In this document: piece by piece, positions 1-10,799 of the stretch
How positions within the stretch are numbered: the stretch's first letter is position 1
How the letters are laid out: the number at the start of each line of letters is the position of its first letter
DNA from: Ryuthela nishihirai
Taxonomy: Eukaryota; Arthropoda; Arachnida; Araneae; Heptathelidae
DNA: 64,000 nucleotides
Assembly: GCA_038380435.1 (NCBI GenBank)
Contig: JAWZYU010000034.1
Coordinates: 23,167,404 to 23,231,403 of the forward strand
Direction: 5' to 3'
Notes under the pieces: model-generated
Told to the model about the DNA's origin: nothing
Databases searched by the model: none
Seen by the model: the letters and a program-made list of their open reading frames with translations, nothing else
Program-made: the position numbers and the translations under genes

Positions 1-671
1 CTAATATGGGTTTTGAATGGTAGTTTAAAGCATAGTTTGAGTTGAAATGGATTGAAGAATTTGTTTTTATGAATCCTGTTCATGTTCTCTGAATCATACA
101 TCAAGTGCATGTGTGGCAAACATGATTATTTCGGGAGTTGAATATATCAGTTAACCAAAACGTCCATGCGGTTTTTGATGGTAAAATTTAACTATACATC
201 AAAAGTGAATAAAGATATTTTTTTCATGAAAGTAAGCACCAGCACAATCTATAATACTTTCCCAATGAGATACAAGTTTGAATATGCCACTCCAGTAGAA
301 CTTCTGATGATTAAAAGCAAAAAAAAAAGTAGCCAACTCCATTTCCAGTGCTTCTTGGTTTCAAAATTGTCAGTTGTACATATGATTGTTCATCACCAGG
401 AAAAGATGGTAGTCAGATGGCACAATGTCTGGGAAATACAGAGGGTGGGATAGAATTTCTCAACCAAGGCTGTGGAACTTGTCTCGTGTCACCAGTGCTG
501 TGTGTGGGAAAGCATTGGCCTGAAGGACCACAATACCTTAGCAACATACAAGTGCAGGATGTTTTTGGTGCAGTGTATTCACAACTCGTTGTAGCTGTGC
601 TGAATAGACATTGGCTGTGATGTTTGACCAGTGTCAAGAAACTCGTATACCAGCTGTAGTCCACCAGATGC

Positions 672-717
672 ACAGTATTCCCTGTTAAGATAGACATCAA
701 ACATTAATTAATAGATT
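672..717 (+). repeat. 46-bp direct repeat, first copy (second at 997-1042)
   Basis: The stretch starting ACAGTATTCCCTG and ending AATTAATAGATT recurs at 997-1042 with two differences. The two copies flank the minus-strand SINE. The left part is mariner sequence. That suggests a large target duplication or a local tandem duplication around the SINE insertion, and the length is unusual for a SINE target duplication. Confidence 0.8.
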
Positions 718-893
718 CTGTAAAAAAATTTATCGCAAACACAATGCGGAAATCAAACCCGCATCTCTCTAGATTCATGCCAGAACACGCTACCATTGCA
801 CCATGCGTTGGACAATGAAATTTTTCAGAATAAGACCTTATAAATCTTCTTCATTGAGATCTGGCTGAGACAGCACCATCTATACTGAAGGAG
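712..893 (-). mobile_element. SINE family C copy, minus strand
   Basis: Inverted copy of the tRNA-derived unit at 1055-1254. Read on the minus strand it has a box A-like TGGTGCAATGG and a box B-like GGTTTGATTTC, followed by an AT-rich tail. It sits inside the mariner relic. Confidence 0.65.
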
Positions 894-1054
894 ATGCAAC
901 TTTTTCAGTCGTTGCTACTGATTATCAGATGTTAATGAGAAGGTCACTAACACTACTGCGTTAATATATAATTAAAAATCAATCCATAGTGAATGAACAG
1001 TATTCCCTGTTAAGATAGGCATCAAATATTAATTAATAGATTAATAGATCTTCT

Positions 1055-1254
1055 CCTTGAGTATGGATGGTGCTGTCTCAGCCATGTCTCAACAAAGGAG
1101 ATATATAAGGTCTTATTCTGAAAAATTTCATTGTCCAATGCGTGGTGCAATGGTAGTGTGCTCTGGCATGAATCTGGAGAGATGCAGGTTCGATTTCCGC
1201 CGTGTCGGCGATGAATTTTTTCAGAATCTATTAATCAACAAAATTTTTTGTTAG
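1055..1254 (+). mobile_element. SINE family C copy, plus strand
   Basis: tRNA-like head with box A TGGTGCAATGG and box B GGTTCGATTTC, preceded by about 85 bases also present in the inverted copy at 712-893. It ends near TTTTTTGTTAGT. A shorter third copy lies at 3545-3655. The pair forms an inverted repeat with a spacer of about 160 bases. Confidence 0.7.
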
Positions 1255-2269
1255 TGAATCCTGGCTGTTGTATGTGGTACAGGTTCACTAGACGACAACT
1301 AATAATATGTTGGTGTTCCTAAGACAATTCATTTTTCATTGCACATCAACAACCTATCCAAAAATGGCTAATTCTTGTGGCATGAAAGTAGCAGCGAACA
1401 GATCATAAGCTGCTGGAGTTTGTTGTTGGGAGTCAATTCATGTGGAACCCATTTGCTCAGCTTCCAGACTTTTCCTAGGCGATGTCAATGCAAACAAACG
1501 ATTTTGCCATTTACATGGAACCTTTCTGCAAACTCTTGGCATGTTTGATATGAACCAACTCAGAGCTGGCCTTCAGTTCATTGTCATCAATGGTCTTCTC
1601 TCACAGGGTGCAACTTCTAGTGTCTCATTGCCTGACACAAATTTTTTGAACCACTTTTCGGCTGTCCATTCACTCACTGAGTTCTCATTAATTACACCCT
1701 CTAGCGGCAGAAAATTTTGAAAATTCCAAGATTTCAAATGAATATTGCAAATGATGCATTTATGCTAGAAAGTTGAAATTTTGGTGGTGGAATGTGAATG
1801 TCATGAAGTTTCCATTGGAAACAATGAAAGTGATATTAGAATACAGCTTTTTTTAGTTGGATTGGGGCTAATGAAATATAATTTGCATATTTTCAAATAC
1901 TTAGTAGTTTTAATATATAGTTACATATCACTAAATATGGAATGCATAGCTGTTAACGAGTTTTGCAAATAATATGAATATGATAAAAAAAAATTGAAAT
2001 TTTAGTGATAGCTTTTCAAGGGCTGTTCCACTGACAGCAGTAATCTACCTACCTTTTCTAAGAAAGGTGTGAGAAATGCAACATTTTTAATTGATGAATT
2101 GAAAAATGAATACTTTTTATGCTGTATAATTATTAATAAAATACTGGTATAATAATATATATTTGCATTTTCTGCATAATCCACTAGCTCAAATTAAACT
2201 ATTAAGGAGTGAATGAGTATGTAAAGGAAAAACATTATCTTTGAAAATGAGATTTTCATATGCACCAGA

Positions 2270-2995
2270 GGTGATAGGCATTCTTCTAGTTTTATTTTAA
2301 TAGAGCTTTTATAGATGCATGTAGCAAAAAAAATGCATCTGGAAATGGAAATAAAAATTTATTTAAAAACTTCTAATAGACAAAAATAATTATAATACAC
2401 ATGAATAGAAATGCTCTTTATTTCTGAATATTGCAAAAAAAAAAGTGTATTTATTTGAAGCAAGAAAATTACTTCCTTTTTGTAATTTTTTTCTCAGTTC
2501 CATACTTTGAGAAAAGTCCAGGCTTTTTTACCAATTGATTCATATAAATAAGTCAGCTTTAGATTTAAAAAAAAAATAACCAATCAACCAAAATAGGCCA
2601 TGTTGTATACCAAATTAAAATAATTTAATTCTGAATTTTATGAAAATAAATTTTTTAACAAATTTAGAAACATTGATTTTAATAAGATTTTTTCACATGA
2701 TATAGTGAAAAAAAAAAGATCAGACTGTGCAATTAAGGTTTAATTTTGCAAAACTTGACAAATAAAAAACAGTTGAATTTTATATTAATTGAAATGAAAT
2801 TCTTCCCAAATACAATAATATTTACCCAAAATATGATTTTTATTTTAATGATTATTTTCAGTGTGGTATATTTTAAAACACTGGCCAGCATTATACAAGG
2901 TAACTTGGATTGCTCAAACAATGGAATTTTCTATTCTGTGTATGAAATAGAAGAACACTTTCTTGGCTGAAAGTGTACATTTCATTAAAAAAAAA
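2270..2995 (+). repeat. dispersed AT-rich repeat, copy 1 (second copy at ~13830-14600)
   Basis: About 700 bases align collinearly with 13920-14600. Shared landmarks include AATGCATCTGG, CACATGAATAGAAA, TAATTTTTTTCTCAGT, ATAAATAAGTCA and TTGATTTTAATAAG. There is no coding sense. It may be an old non-autonomous element or a segmental duplication. The rest of 1716-3067 shows nothing but AT-rich intron. Confidence 0.7.
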
Positions 2996-3067
2996 TTTTA
3001 TTCTATGTTTATAGTGAAATATTAGAATTATTTAATTTTATGGAGCTATTTTGTTTTTGTTTTTGTT

Positions 3068-3272
3068 GCCGTCCCATGGCCGAGTGGTTAGCATGCTTGG
3101 CTACTGATCTAAGGGACCTGGGTTCGAGCCCTGGGTAAGGCATGGATGCATGTGTCATTTTTCTGCTGAGATCCTGCCATTCTCTGACTTTCTACTATGG
3201 CATATAAACTGATAGGCTCCTGTCAGACCTCTGTGGCAAGCAGCTGCTTGAGGGGGTATTTATTATTATATT
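3068..3272 (+). mobile_element. SINE family A (Ser/Leu-tRNA-like head)
   Basis: Starts GCCGTCCCATGGCCGAGTGG, a typical type II tRNA D-arm with box A, followed by box B GGTTCGAGCCC. A body of about 130 bases contains TTTCTGCTGAG and CAGCTGCTTGAGGGGGT, and the element ends in a T/A-rich tail. Other copies are at 5010, 6185, 10455 (headless) and 19837. Confidence 0.9.
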
Positions 3273-3347
3273 TTATTTATTGTTTTTGTTACAATGCTGA
3301 ACCAAGTATTAGACAAGAATATCAGCTTAATTTATAATATTTTAAGA

Positions 3348-3709
3348 CAGTGTTCAACCTTTTTTTTAAATAAAGTGTACCCCCTTTAAAAAAATTGAAG
3401 TACCCCGAGTACCTAAACTTTTTTTTAACTTTTATTTGTCTCTAATTTCAAAGCTTTAACAATTTAATTTTAACTGGTTGTATTTAGATGTAAAAAAGTG
3501 CAAAGATTATAAAGCACTACAAAAATTCTGGTCATTTGGGTACACATGGTAGTGTGCTCTGGCATGAATGTGGAGAGTTGCGGGTTCGATTTCCGCCGTG
3601 TCGGCAATGAATTTTTTTCAGAATCTATTAATCAACAAAATTTTCTGTTAGTTCCAGATTTTTTTTTGGTACCCCCAAGGACATGCATATTGTCAGTTGA
3701 GAAACACTG
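3348..3709. mobile_element. non-autonomous hAT element with nested SINE C fragment
   Basis: The ends read CAGTGTTCAACC on the left and, as reverse complement, CAGTGTTTCTCAACTG on the right, the hAT-type terminal repeat. The flanking 8-mers TTTTAAGA and TTCTAGGA match at six of eight positions, as expected for an aged 8-bp target duplication. There is no coding capacity. A family C SINE fragment occupies 3545-3655. Confidence 0.65.
3545..3655 (+). mobile_element. SINE family C fragment
   Basis: Matches the 3' half of the 1055-1254 copy, from GGTAGTGTGCTCTGGCATG through box B GGTTCGATTTCC to the TTCTGTTAGT end. It is truncated at its 5' end and nested in the hAT-type element. Confidence 0.75.
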
Positions 3710-3805
3710 TTCTAGGATGCATCAATTTCCACTTTTCTTCCATTATAGTTCATATTGTTGTATTACATAAGCATTGGACTACTTTGATATGATAATGTTT
3801 TTCAG

Positions 3806-3885
3806 CCCCCGTTTGACAGCTGAAGAAAATATTCATGTTTATGGAAAGTGCAACAATCCCAATGGCCATGGACACAACTATAAAG
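3806..3885 (+). CDS. PTS: PTS exon 2 (6-pyruvoyltetrahydropterin synthase)
   Basis: This 80-bp exon sits between a TTTTTCAG acceptor and a GTATAT donor. Its first base completes a codon from the upstream exon; the reading is then [20 protein letters not shown] followed by HGHNYK, leaving one base for the next exon. Known PTPS features are visible: the nucleophilic Cys of GKCNNPNG and the two zinc-ligand His residues of GHGH. The Cys belongs to the proton-transfer triad and the histidines hold the catalytic zinc. The third zinc His lies in exon 1, outside the window. Nothing suggests damage. Confidence 0.95.
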
Positions 3886-4669
3886 GTATATTCACTCACT
3901 CATTTTTCAATAATTAAGACATTTATTTCAAATATATATTTATTTGCAAATTTCCCATCAGTGTGAAGCAAATATACCATTAACTTTTAAACTGTCAAGT
4001 TTTCTGCAATTAACACAGTCTGGTAGCTAAGTTAAATTTTTAAGTGTTTTAAACCTTTCACTGCCTTACCATCCCAAAATGGCCAAGATTTTAAATGAAC
4101 TCATCCAATAAATGCTGTTCCTTCCCCTTCACTACCTCATCTGCAGTTTGGCTGTTTTGGGCTAGAATGGAAGTAGAATATACTTTATCCTATCACATTT
4201 TTTACCTGCATCTGTGACACCAATAGTTTATTGTTCAAATTGTCTGTAGGAATTTTCATTCGTTGCACTGGAAAATTGCCTAAATTGTTAACAATAGACA
4301 ATTTATGAGATGTTATTGATACTTAAATTTTTATTAAGGTAATTTTTGGTGCTTGTAAAATTCCTGGCAGAAACACTTTGTATCTCAATTGCAATTTTTT
4401 TTGTGGAGCATAATGATGTACTTTTCAACTGAAACCCCAACTTTCCAGATTTAAGGGCAACAGAGGTTCCTAAAGTTTTTTTTTTTGTGTGGTGTGTTTC
4501 ACAGAACAACAGATTCAAAATATTGCTACTGTAATTAAGAAATATATATATATATTGTTTAATTATAATAGAAACCTCTGTTTAGAATAGCTCATTGATG
4601 CTGCCATTTTGTTTTCCGAAGGTATTTCCTTTTCATCAGTCACAATACAAAATTATTAAGCACTACTGA
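3886..4669 (+). other. PTS intron 2, no recognisable element
   Basis: AT-rich intron sequence. Only a short (TA)n run near 4542-4556 stands out. Confidence 0.7.
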
Positions 4670-4675
4670 TTAGCT

Positions 4676-4950
4676 TGGGGCAAAGGTAGCTCGTAATCTG
4701 CAGTTACCAGGTTCAAGTCCGACTTTGCCAAGTACTGAGATTTATCTCTGCAACATTATCCACCCTGCTCTTGGTCAGTAGGGGACACTGACATGCTTGG
4801 AAAGGCCACCATCTGTTGGGATGGAACTTTAAACCATGGCTCTGTTTGTGGGAGAGCCATACCCTTTGCAAGTTAAAGAACACACTGAATGGTTGTGATG
4901 GAAGACCCATCTGTCTCCCAAAAGCTGTTCAGTGGGTCGTATGTACCAAA
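4676..4950 (+). mobile_element. SINE family B, diverged copy
   Basis: Recognised by TCGTAATCTGCAG, box B AGGTTCAAGTCC, GGTCAGTAGGGGACACTGA, the GTTAAAGAACACACTG core and CATCTGTCTCCCA. It is more diverged than the copies near 46.4 and 52.4 kb and lacks the 3' end. Older insertion. Confidence 0.8.
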
Positions 4951-5009
4951 GCCATGGTCAGGAAGGAGCCACCAAAACCATACCACATATGAGATTTAAT
5001 TCATAATAG

Positions 5010-5215
5010 AAGAATAAATAAAATAAATACCCCCTCAAGCAGCTGCTTGCCACAGAGGTCTGACAGGAGCCTGTCAGTTTATTTGCCAGAGTAGAAGGTC
5101 TGAGAGGATGGCAGGACCTCAGCAGAAAAACACTTACATGCATGCCTTACCTGGGGCTCGAACCCAAGTCCCTTAGAACAATAGCCAAGCGTGCTAACCA
5201 CTCGGCCACGGGAAA
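5010..5215 (-). mobile_element. SINE family A, minus strand
   Basis: Reverse complement of the family A unit. The tRNA-like head lies at 5215-5145 (TGGCCGAGTGGTTAGCACGC, box B GGTTCGAGCCC). The tail at 5010 has ACCCCCTCAAGCAGCTGC on the plus strand. Confidence 0.9.
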
Positions 5216-6019
5216 GGAGGCACCAATAAATTTATTTTATACATGTACTTATATAAAGTGTGTGAAAAAGTGCGAACAGTTACAATTAATAGTAAAATGA
5301 TGATAATGACAAATGTTAATAAAAGTAACAGACCAAATCTAACTTTATTGCCATTCAATATGACTTTGATGTGACAAATGAACTTTGCATAGACCCTCAT
5401 GGCAGACCTCTTTTACAAGATGGTTGTGCTTAACAATGACAGTCATATCCATTGGTAGGTGGAGAAGAGATGGAAACATTTTCCTTCACTGAGTATTTGG
5501 CAAAATGGAGCTCAATACATTTCCTTCCTCAGGACACATTCACATTTTATTTTTCATTGTGACTTTGCTCCACTTACAACCCCAGGGAAAATGCATGAAT
5601 AACAATTCCTACCATAAGATTATTTCAATTCTCAGCCTTCTAGATCCTAGTGAAAATGTTGATAAATTTATGGGGCAGAGATTACATTAAGATCACAGCT
5701 AAAATATTTAAAAGCACATCTATATACTCTTTAAGTGTCAGAAACTGATTAATCAGTTTTCAAAAATTACTAAAAATTAACTTACAACTTTTTTTATTCT
5801 TGCTTATTTTTTCCTTTTTTTTTGGTCACAAATTAAAAGCTCTTTCTTTTAGTATGCAATGTAAATTATTTTACTTATTAGTTCCATCATGAGGCTCAGA
5901 AGTTGAGTGAATTTTTTAGAGAAGAAAAAAACCTGACACTGTAAGGGCTAACAATGTGTGCCTTCTAGAAAATATAGTCTAAAATATAAAATTTAGCATA
6001 GTATTTTACATTCATACTC
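5216..6019 (+). other. intron, no clear feature
   Basis: AT-rich. Short open stretches occur, but none shows recognisable motifs or exon borders. Upstream remains of the Gypsy element that begins at 6020 could be present but were not recognised. Confidence 0.5.
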
Positions 6020-7024
6020 TACCAAGAAGTTAAAGTCCTATATGATACTTATTTTAAAAGTGTGATTGCAGTACTAGAAAAAATATTTGCAAGACATGGT
6101 ATACCGGAAGCTGTCATGTCTGATAATGCCTCACAAAACGAAGCAAAGAAGTTTAAAAATTTTGTTAAAGAATATGAATTTAAGCTGTCCCATGGCCGAG
6201 TGGTTAGCGCGCTTGGCTACTGATCTAAGGGATCTGGGTTCGAGCCCTGGGTAAGGCATGGATGTATCGTTTTTCTGCTGAGGTCTTGCCATCCTCTCAG
6301 ACCTTTTACTTTGGCTTATAAACTGACAGGGTCCTGTCAGACATCTGTGGCAAGTAGCTGCTTGAAGAGGTATTTTTTTATTTATTTTTTTTATTTTATA
6401 TGAATTTAAGCACATCAAGTGCTCATTATCCAAGATCAAATGCATTAGTAGAAAAAGGTGTACAAATAGTAAAACGTTCATTAAAGAAAGATATATATTC
6501 TAGAACTGATTGGGAACTTGGACTGTCCAATTATTGTAGCACACCCCTAGAAGATAGTAAATCATCAGCTAAACATCTGAATGGACATAAAATCAGAACA
6601 AAACTTTCATTGCTTAAAATGGTAAGAAATGTCAGTATATGCAAACAAACAAAATTTTTGAAAATTTATGAAAAGGTAGAAAACTGAAAGATCTGAATCC
6701 AGGTGTGATACAGTAAGGATACAAATGGACAATCACTGGCTAATTAAAGCTCAAGTGATGCATAAAACAGCACCAAGATCTTTCAAAGTTGCTACTGAAA
6801 GTGGTTCCGCACAAAGAAATAGAATGCATCCCCTGAAAACACATGAATCATTCTCTGCTAATGGTCATCAGAATTACAAAACCATTGGAGGAAAGATGGA
6901 CGAAGAACCAGTAGAAAAACCAATACAGGATGGTAATTCGTGACAAAAGAAATTTTTGCTTCAGAACCCTGATATTCCCTTAAGGTGGCCAATAAGGAAA
7001 CCACCTGACAGATCGAACTTTTAA
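6020..7024 (+). pseudogene. Ty3/Gypsy-type pol 3' end (integrase) relic
   Basis: Reading YQEVKVLYDT, then IFARHGIPEAVMSDNASQ, matches the integrase core around its second catalytic Asp. After a SINE insertion the frame resumes with SSAHYPRSNALVEKGVQIVK, the region holding the catalytic Glu. Later WLIKAQVMHKTAPRSFKV (6740-6800) and RWPIRKPPDRSNF with a stop at 7024 match the usual C-terminus of Gypsy pol. A small deletion at the SINE junction and further frameshifts break it. No LTR was found beside it. It is an old, inactive fragment. Confidence 0.82.
6185..6397 (+). mobile_element. SINE family A inserted in the Gypsy relic
   Basis: Full copy flanked by a perfect 13-bp target duplication ATATGAATTTAAG at 6172-6184 and 6398-6410. 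It splits the integrase region. Confidence 0.95.
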
Positions 7025-7087
7025 ATGAAACTCTAAGTGTGTAATCATTATATACCTTTTCAATTTTATTGAAGAAATGGTGTATCG

Positions 7088-7113
7088 ATATCATAACTGA
7101 AGTTATGATATCG
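7088..7113. repeat. short palindrome
   Basis: GATATCATAACT and its reverse complement AGTTATGATATC separated by two bases. No function is evident. The rest of 7025-7680 shows only AT-rich intron. Confidence 0.8.
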
Positions 7114-7682
7114 AAATTATGATATATTGTCTGAGATTTATTGCTACATTTTTGATGAATTTTTTTTCTGATGAGAAAATTTTACAACTTATTTTTGCAG
7201 GCATTTTTACACACCTTGTATTAAGTTATTTCTTAATTTTCTTTGATTACTTTTTGCTTTTCCAAAAAAAGTTTTTTTTTTATCATTTCCTGAGAATGAA
7301 TGAGATGGAAGCAAAGAGAGTTTCCTTGACGTGAAAATTGGTCCTCCTATGGTTGTGGAGGATGCAGTTTCTACAAGGGTTTTTTGACTCCTTTTTACTT
7401 CTGTGCTGGGTAGGGGGAGGGAAAGGTAAATCCTCTTTGACAAATTTTATTTTAAAGATATTATCAGTTCATGAATACTGAGTGGTTAAAAAAATTAACT
7501 CTTTCCCTTTCAAACAGTTTTGGCTATGCCACTCTGAGACAATGAAATTGTTTAGTCACAGTGCATTAACTTTGCCAAAGTCCCACACAGTAAATGTGTG
7601 GTATTTATTAAAAAAAAGTTCATCCATTGCTATAACACAAGTATCCCATTAATATGAATCATATAAAGTCACCTTGTGCAGT

Positions 7683-8115
7683 GGGGGCAGGGGTGGGGGT
7701 GACTCAGTCGGTAGCATGCCAGGCTCGTAATCTGTAGTTCTCAGGTTCGAGTCCATAAAACCCAAAACAACCAACCAACCAACCATCAGGTTCGAGTCCC
7801 AGCTGGGTCAGCATTGAAACATCTCTGCAAAACTCTCTGCCCTGCCTATGGTCAGTAGTGGACACCGATGGGCTTGGAAAGGCTGCTGTCTATCAGATGG
7901 GATGTTAAGCTGTGGCCCCGTGCAAGAGAGCCATACCCTGTGCACATTAAAGAACACACTGGATGGTTTTGATGGGAGGCTACCATCTGTCTCCCAACAG
8001 CTGTTACGGTGGGTCACCTCCCCCAACCTCCTCTGAGCCTTCGGGATCCATGTGACTTGGCCTTTTAGCCCATGGTGTGCAAAAAAGTGCTGTTCAGAGG
8101 TAAAACAACCCATCC
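7683..8115 (+). mobile_element. SINE family B, with a 31-bp nested insert
   Basis: Thr-tRNA-like head GTGACTCAGTCGGTAGCATG with box B GGTTCGAGTCC, then the family B body with GTTAAAGAACACACTGG and the terminal AGAGGTAAAACAACCCA. The head is interrupted at 7755-7785. It lies head-to-tail with the next copy. Confidence 0.9.
7755..7785 (+). mobile_element. 31-bp extremely 5'-truncated retroposon tail
   Basis: ATAAAACCCAAAACAACC followed by CAAC repeats, flanked by a perfect 14-bp duplication TCAGGTTCGAGTCC at 7741-7754 and 7786-7799. The sequence matches the 3' end and (CCAA)n tail of the retroposon at 28257-28697. It looks like a real target-primed insertion that copied only about 31 bases. 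Confidence 0.8.
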
Positions 8116-8125
8116 CTGTGCTGTG

Positions 8126-8512
8126 AGGGCAGGGGTGGCTCAGTTGGTAGCACGCCAGGCTCATAATCTGTAGTTCTCAGGTTTGAGTCCCAGCTGGGTT
8201 AGCATTGAGATTTATCTCCGCAAAATTCTCCACCCTGCCCATGGTCAGTAGGGGACACTGATGGGCTTGGAAAGGCCACCATCTGTTGGATGGGATATTA
8301 AGCCGTAGCCTCGTATAGGACAGCCATACCCTGTGCATGTTAAAGAACACACTGCATGGCCTTGACAGGAGGCTACCATCTGTCTCTGAACAGCTGTTCC
8401 AATGGGTCTCCTCCCACAACGTTCTCTGAGCCTTTGGGGTTCATGTGACCTGGCTATTTAGCCCATGGTGTGCAAAAAAGTGCCACTCAGAGGTAAAACA
8501 ACCCAACCCTTG
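8126..8512 (+). mobile_element. SINE family B
   Basis: Complete copy from GAGGGCAGGGGTGGCTCAGTT to AAAACAACCCAACCC, in tandem with the preceding copy. Its sequence differs from that copy at many positions, so this looks like two insertions rather than a recent duplication. Confidence 0.9.
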
Positions 8513-9067
8513 TGGAGTTGTGGCCCATGTTTTAAAATGTATCATAGTGAAAAGAATTATTAAAAAAGGGCCTGTCACCTGTGAATTGTTTTATTGAATT
8601 ATTCAGAAAGAAGTTTGTTTTCCATTGATATATATAACATCCTGGACATGGGGGGAGGGAGATTTATTTTTTCCTTTGCTTCTCATTAAATACAGAGTGC
8701 TACCAAATCATTGGCTGATTTCCATAATATGATAATGATAAGCAAAATGTAAAACTCAAATTCCTGAAGAATAAACTTTTTATGAGAATAAGGCTGAAAA
8801 TAAATTAAGAACTAAAATTAGGTCAATCATGGTAGCTAGGTAGTCACTAGAAGGAGAGCTATGCACCAATCCCCTGTGATGATGCATAGAACCGGCCAGG
8901 CCTAGCACCTAATGTCCGACCCCGCCTTCTCGTGGTGCAGACTGTTACTCATCATACATGATAAAAAAAAACCTTTTGAGCTACACGATGGTTTTTTTAA
9001 TGCTCTCATTATCTCTCATAGTTTGAAAGTTTCAAATAGTAATGAAGCAATTTGTTGCGAAACAAAA
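8513..9067 (+). other. intron, no clear feature
   Basis: Nothing recognisable apart from AT-rich intron sequence. Confidence 0.5.
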
Positions 9068-9069
9068 TA

Positions 9070-9986
9070 CAGGGTGTTTCAAAACTCTCCATACAAATTT
9101 CAATAGACACCAAGACAAACCTTTTTCGTCTGTTAATTTATGTCTGCTGACATAACCCTTTGGTGCTAGAGGCACTGACAGAAATATCAGTGGAGCTGCT
9201 ATGTAAATGAATGGAAACAATCCATTGGCCTCCAAAAGTGGCATTCAGATAATCCTGTACATCTTTCCTGAAGTGTGCTGGTGCCCCATCGTGTTGAAAC
9301 CACATTTGTCTGCGAAATAGCCATGGGAACATCTTCCACCACTCCTGGCAACGCTTCTTCAAGAAACACCCAATAAATATGCCTGTTGAGTCAGGGAGGC
9401 AGCAGGTATGGCCCAATCAAAATGTCATGGACGATACCCGCCCAAACATTGATGGCGAACAGTTGTTGATGACCATGCGCCATTGTGACATGGATTTTTG
9501 TGCTCCCAAATGTGAGAATTGTGCTAATTAAACACACCTCACGTGTAAAAGAGGTCTCATCTGAGAAGAGCACATGATCCAGAAAATCAGGTTGCACCAG
9601 GTCTGCTGCAGAAACCAGTGTACAAATTCCACATGAACAGGATAATTCTGATGGACGCACATCTGTTTGGGAAGCACTGTCAGTACAACCTCGCAGCAGC
9701 CCGTCCATTTCCATTGGCAGTCCCATACACCAGATGCATGCCAGCCATCTCAGCAATCATGAAACACTCCATGTTGCACGTAATGTGTCTGATTTACAAA
9801 TGCTGATGGCAAACACAAGTCTGTTCTCCATTCCCACTTTGCCCTTCTAGCCAATTGCGGGACCTCTAAGCAGCACCCTCTAGCACCAAAGGGTTACATC
9901 AAAGGACATACATTCATAGACGAAAAAGATTTGTCTTGGTGTTCCCTATCTCCCATTGAACTTTGTACAGAGTTTTGAAACACCCA
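9070..9986 (-). mobile_element. Tc1/mariner-type element with decayed transposase
   Basis: Terminal inverted repeats of about 100 bp with outer ends GGGTGTTTCAAAACTCT, flanked by TA. Minus-strand reading gives LDHVLFSDETSFTREVCL (first catalytic Asp), HQQLFAINVWAGIVHDILIG, then FQHDGAPAHFRKDVQDYLN (second Asp), as in arthropod Tc3/mariner-like transposases. The N-terminal DNA-binding part and the third acidic residue are missing, and frames shift, so this is an internally deleted dead copy. Confidence 0.85.
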
Positions 9987-10452
9987 TATATTTCCTTTTG
10001 TTCATTTCGATAAGTCTAGAGGATTGTCCATGCATTGCATAACACCTCAAGAAGAGGGTTAATGATTATATTACATGAGTGCCTCAGATGGTCAAAATCC
10101 AGCTCTGCATACATCATACCATAATATAACTATGGATACCTGAAAACAAAAAGGAAGAAAAAATTAACTTATTATTGAAAGAACACATAAAATATAAAAA
10201 TGTTTTTTTCATGATAATAAATTAAAATATTTTCGACAACAAAAGAAAACAAAAAAAAAAAATTACACTTCTTTAAAGAAGAAAAAATATAATTTTTGGT
10301 AGACCTGATATCATTTAACATAAATTAATTTTTTGATCAATTTTTGCAGAGGGGGACTATATCTGTTGCAACCCCCCCCCTCCCCACACTTGTGACTATA
10401 ATGTCTCATAAGTAGGGCAGCTGAATTATATTTGCATGTGTGCAGCCAACAT
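9987..10452 (+). other. intron, no clear feature
   Basis: AT-rich, with a C-run at 10372-10383. No exon or element was recognised. Confidence 0.5.
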
Positions 10453-10454
10453 CC

Positions 10455-10592
10455 TAGGCAAGGCACTGGCATGGATGGTTGTCATTTTTCTGCTTAGGTC
10501 CTGTAAACCTCACAGACCTTAAACTATGGTGTATAAACTGACAGCTCCTGTTGGACCTCTGTGGCAAGCAGTTGCTCGAGGGGATTTTTTTA
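10455..10592 (+). mobile_element. SINE family A, 5'-truncated and diverged
   Basis: Only the body remains: GGCAAGGCACTGGCATGGATG, TTTTTCTGCTTAGGTCCTG, then CTGTGGCAAGCAGTTGC. The tRNA head is missing. Confidence 0.75.
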
Positions 10593-10659
10593 AAAGTTCA
10601 ATCCAATATTATATTACATTAAAATTGTTTCCATGCATTCATATTGTGTTCTCTGTGAA

Positions 10660-10790
10660 AAAGGTTTGGTTGCTTGGGGTTTTATGATGTGACAGCAACC
10701 ATGATCAAGGAGTTTGTGAAACCATTGTTATCGTATAGACGTTAAACTATTTTCTCATATGAGGGAGCACTCTGCTTTGGGGTAAAACAA
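10660..10790 (-). mobile_element. 3' end of a CCAA-tailed retroposon
   Basis: On the minus strand this ends CATCATAAAACCCCAAGC then AACCAAACC, the same kind of 3' end seen at 7755-7785 and 28257. Upstream is TCACAAACTCCTTGATCATG. It probably comes from an I-group LINE or a SINE using the same 3' end. The 5' limit is uncertain. Confidence 0.5.
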
Positions 10791-10799
10791 TTTAACCTA

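Larger units (their letters stand above)
330..1715 (-). pseudogene. mariner (SETMAR-like) transposase relic, interrupted
   Basis: On the minus strand, 1715-1260 reads as a decayed mariner transposase. It has a helix-turn-helix segment (TAEKWFKKF), the GKWVPHEL-type region and NEKWIVLG at the first catalytic position (Asp replaced by Asn). The C-terminal part continues at 660-340 with HQKHPALV, a damaged HDNARPH-type motif (QANAFPH) and PSDYHLF near the third acidic position. The two parts are separated by the SINE-bearing insert at about 672-1255. Several stops and frameshifts make it non-functional. No terminal inverted repeats were identified. The family call rests on motif order, not on a search. 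Confidence 0.72.

Noticed and set aside
2746..2970. 74-residue frame in an intron
   Set aside because: AT-rich chance frame; the homologous segment near 14400 does not keep it open.
3068..3140. tRNA gene-like sequences (also 6185, 7683, 19837, 46384, 52441)
   Set aside because: All continue into shared SINE bodies with target duplications, and the cloverleaf ends are not preserved; they are SINE heads, not tRNA genes.
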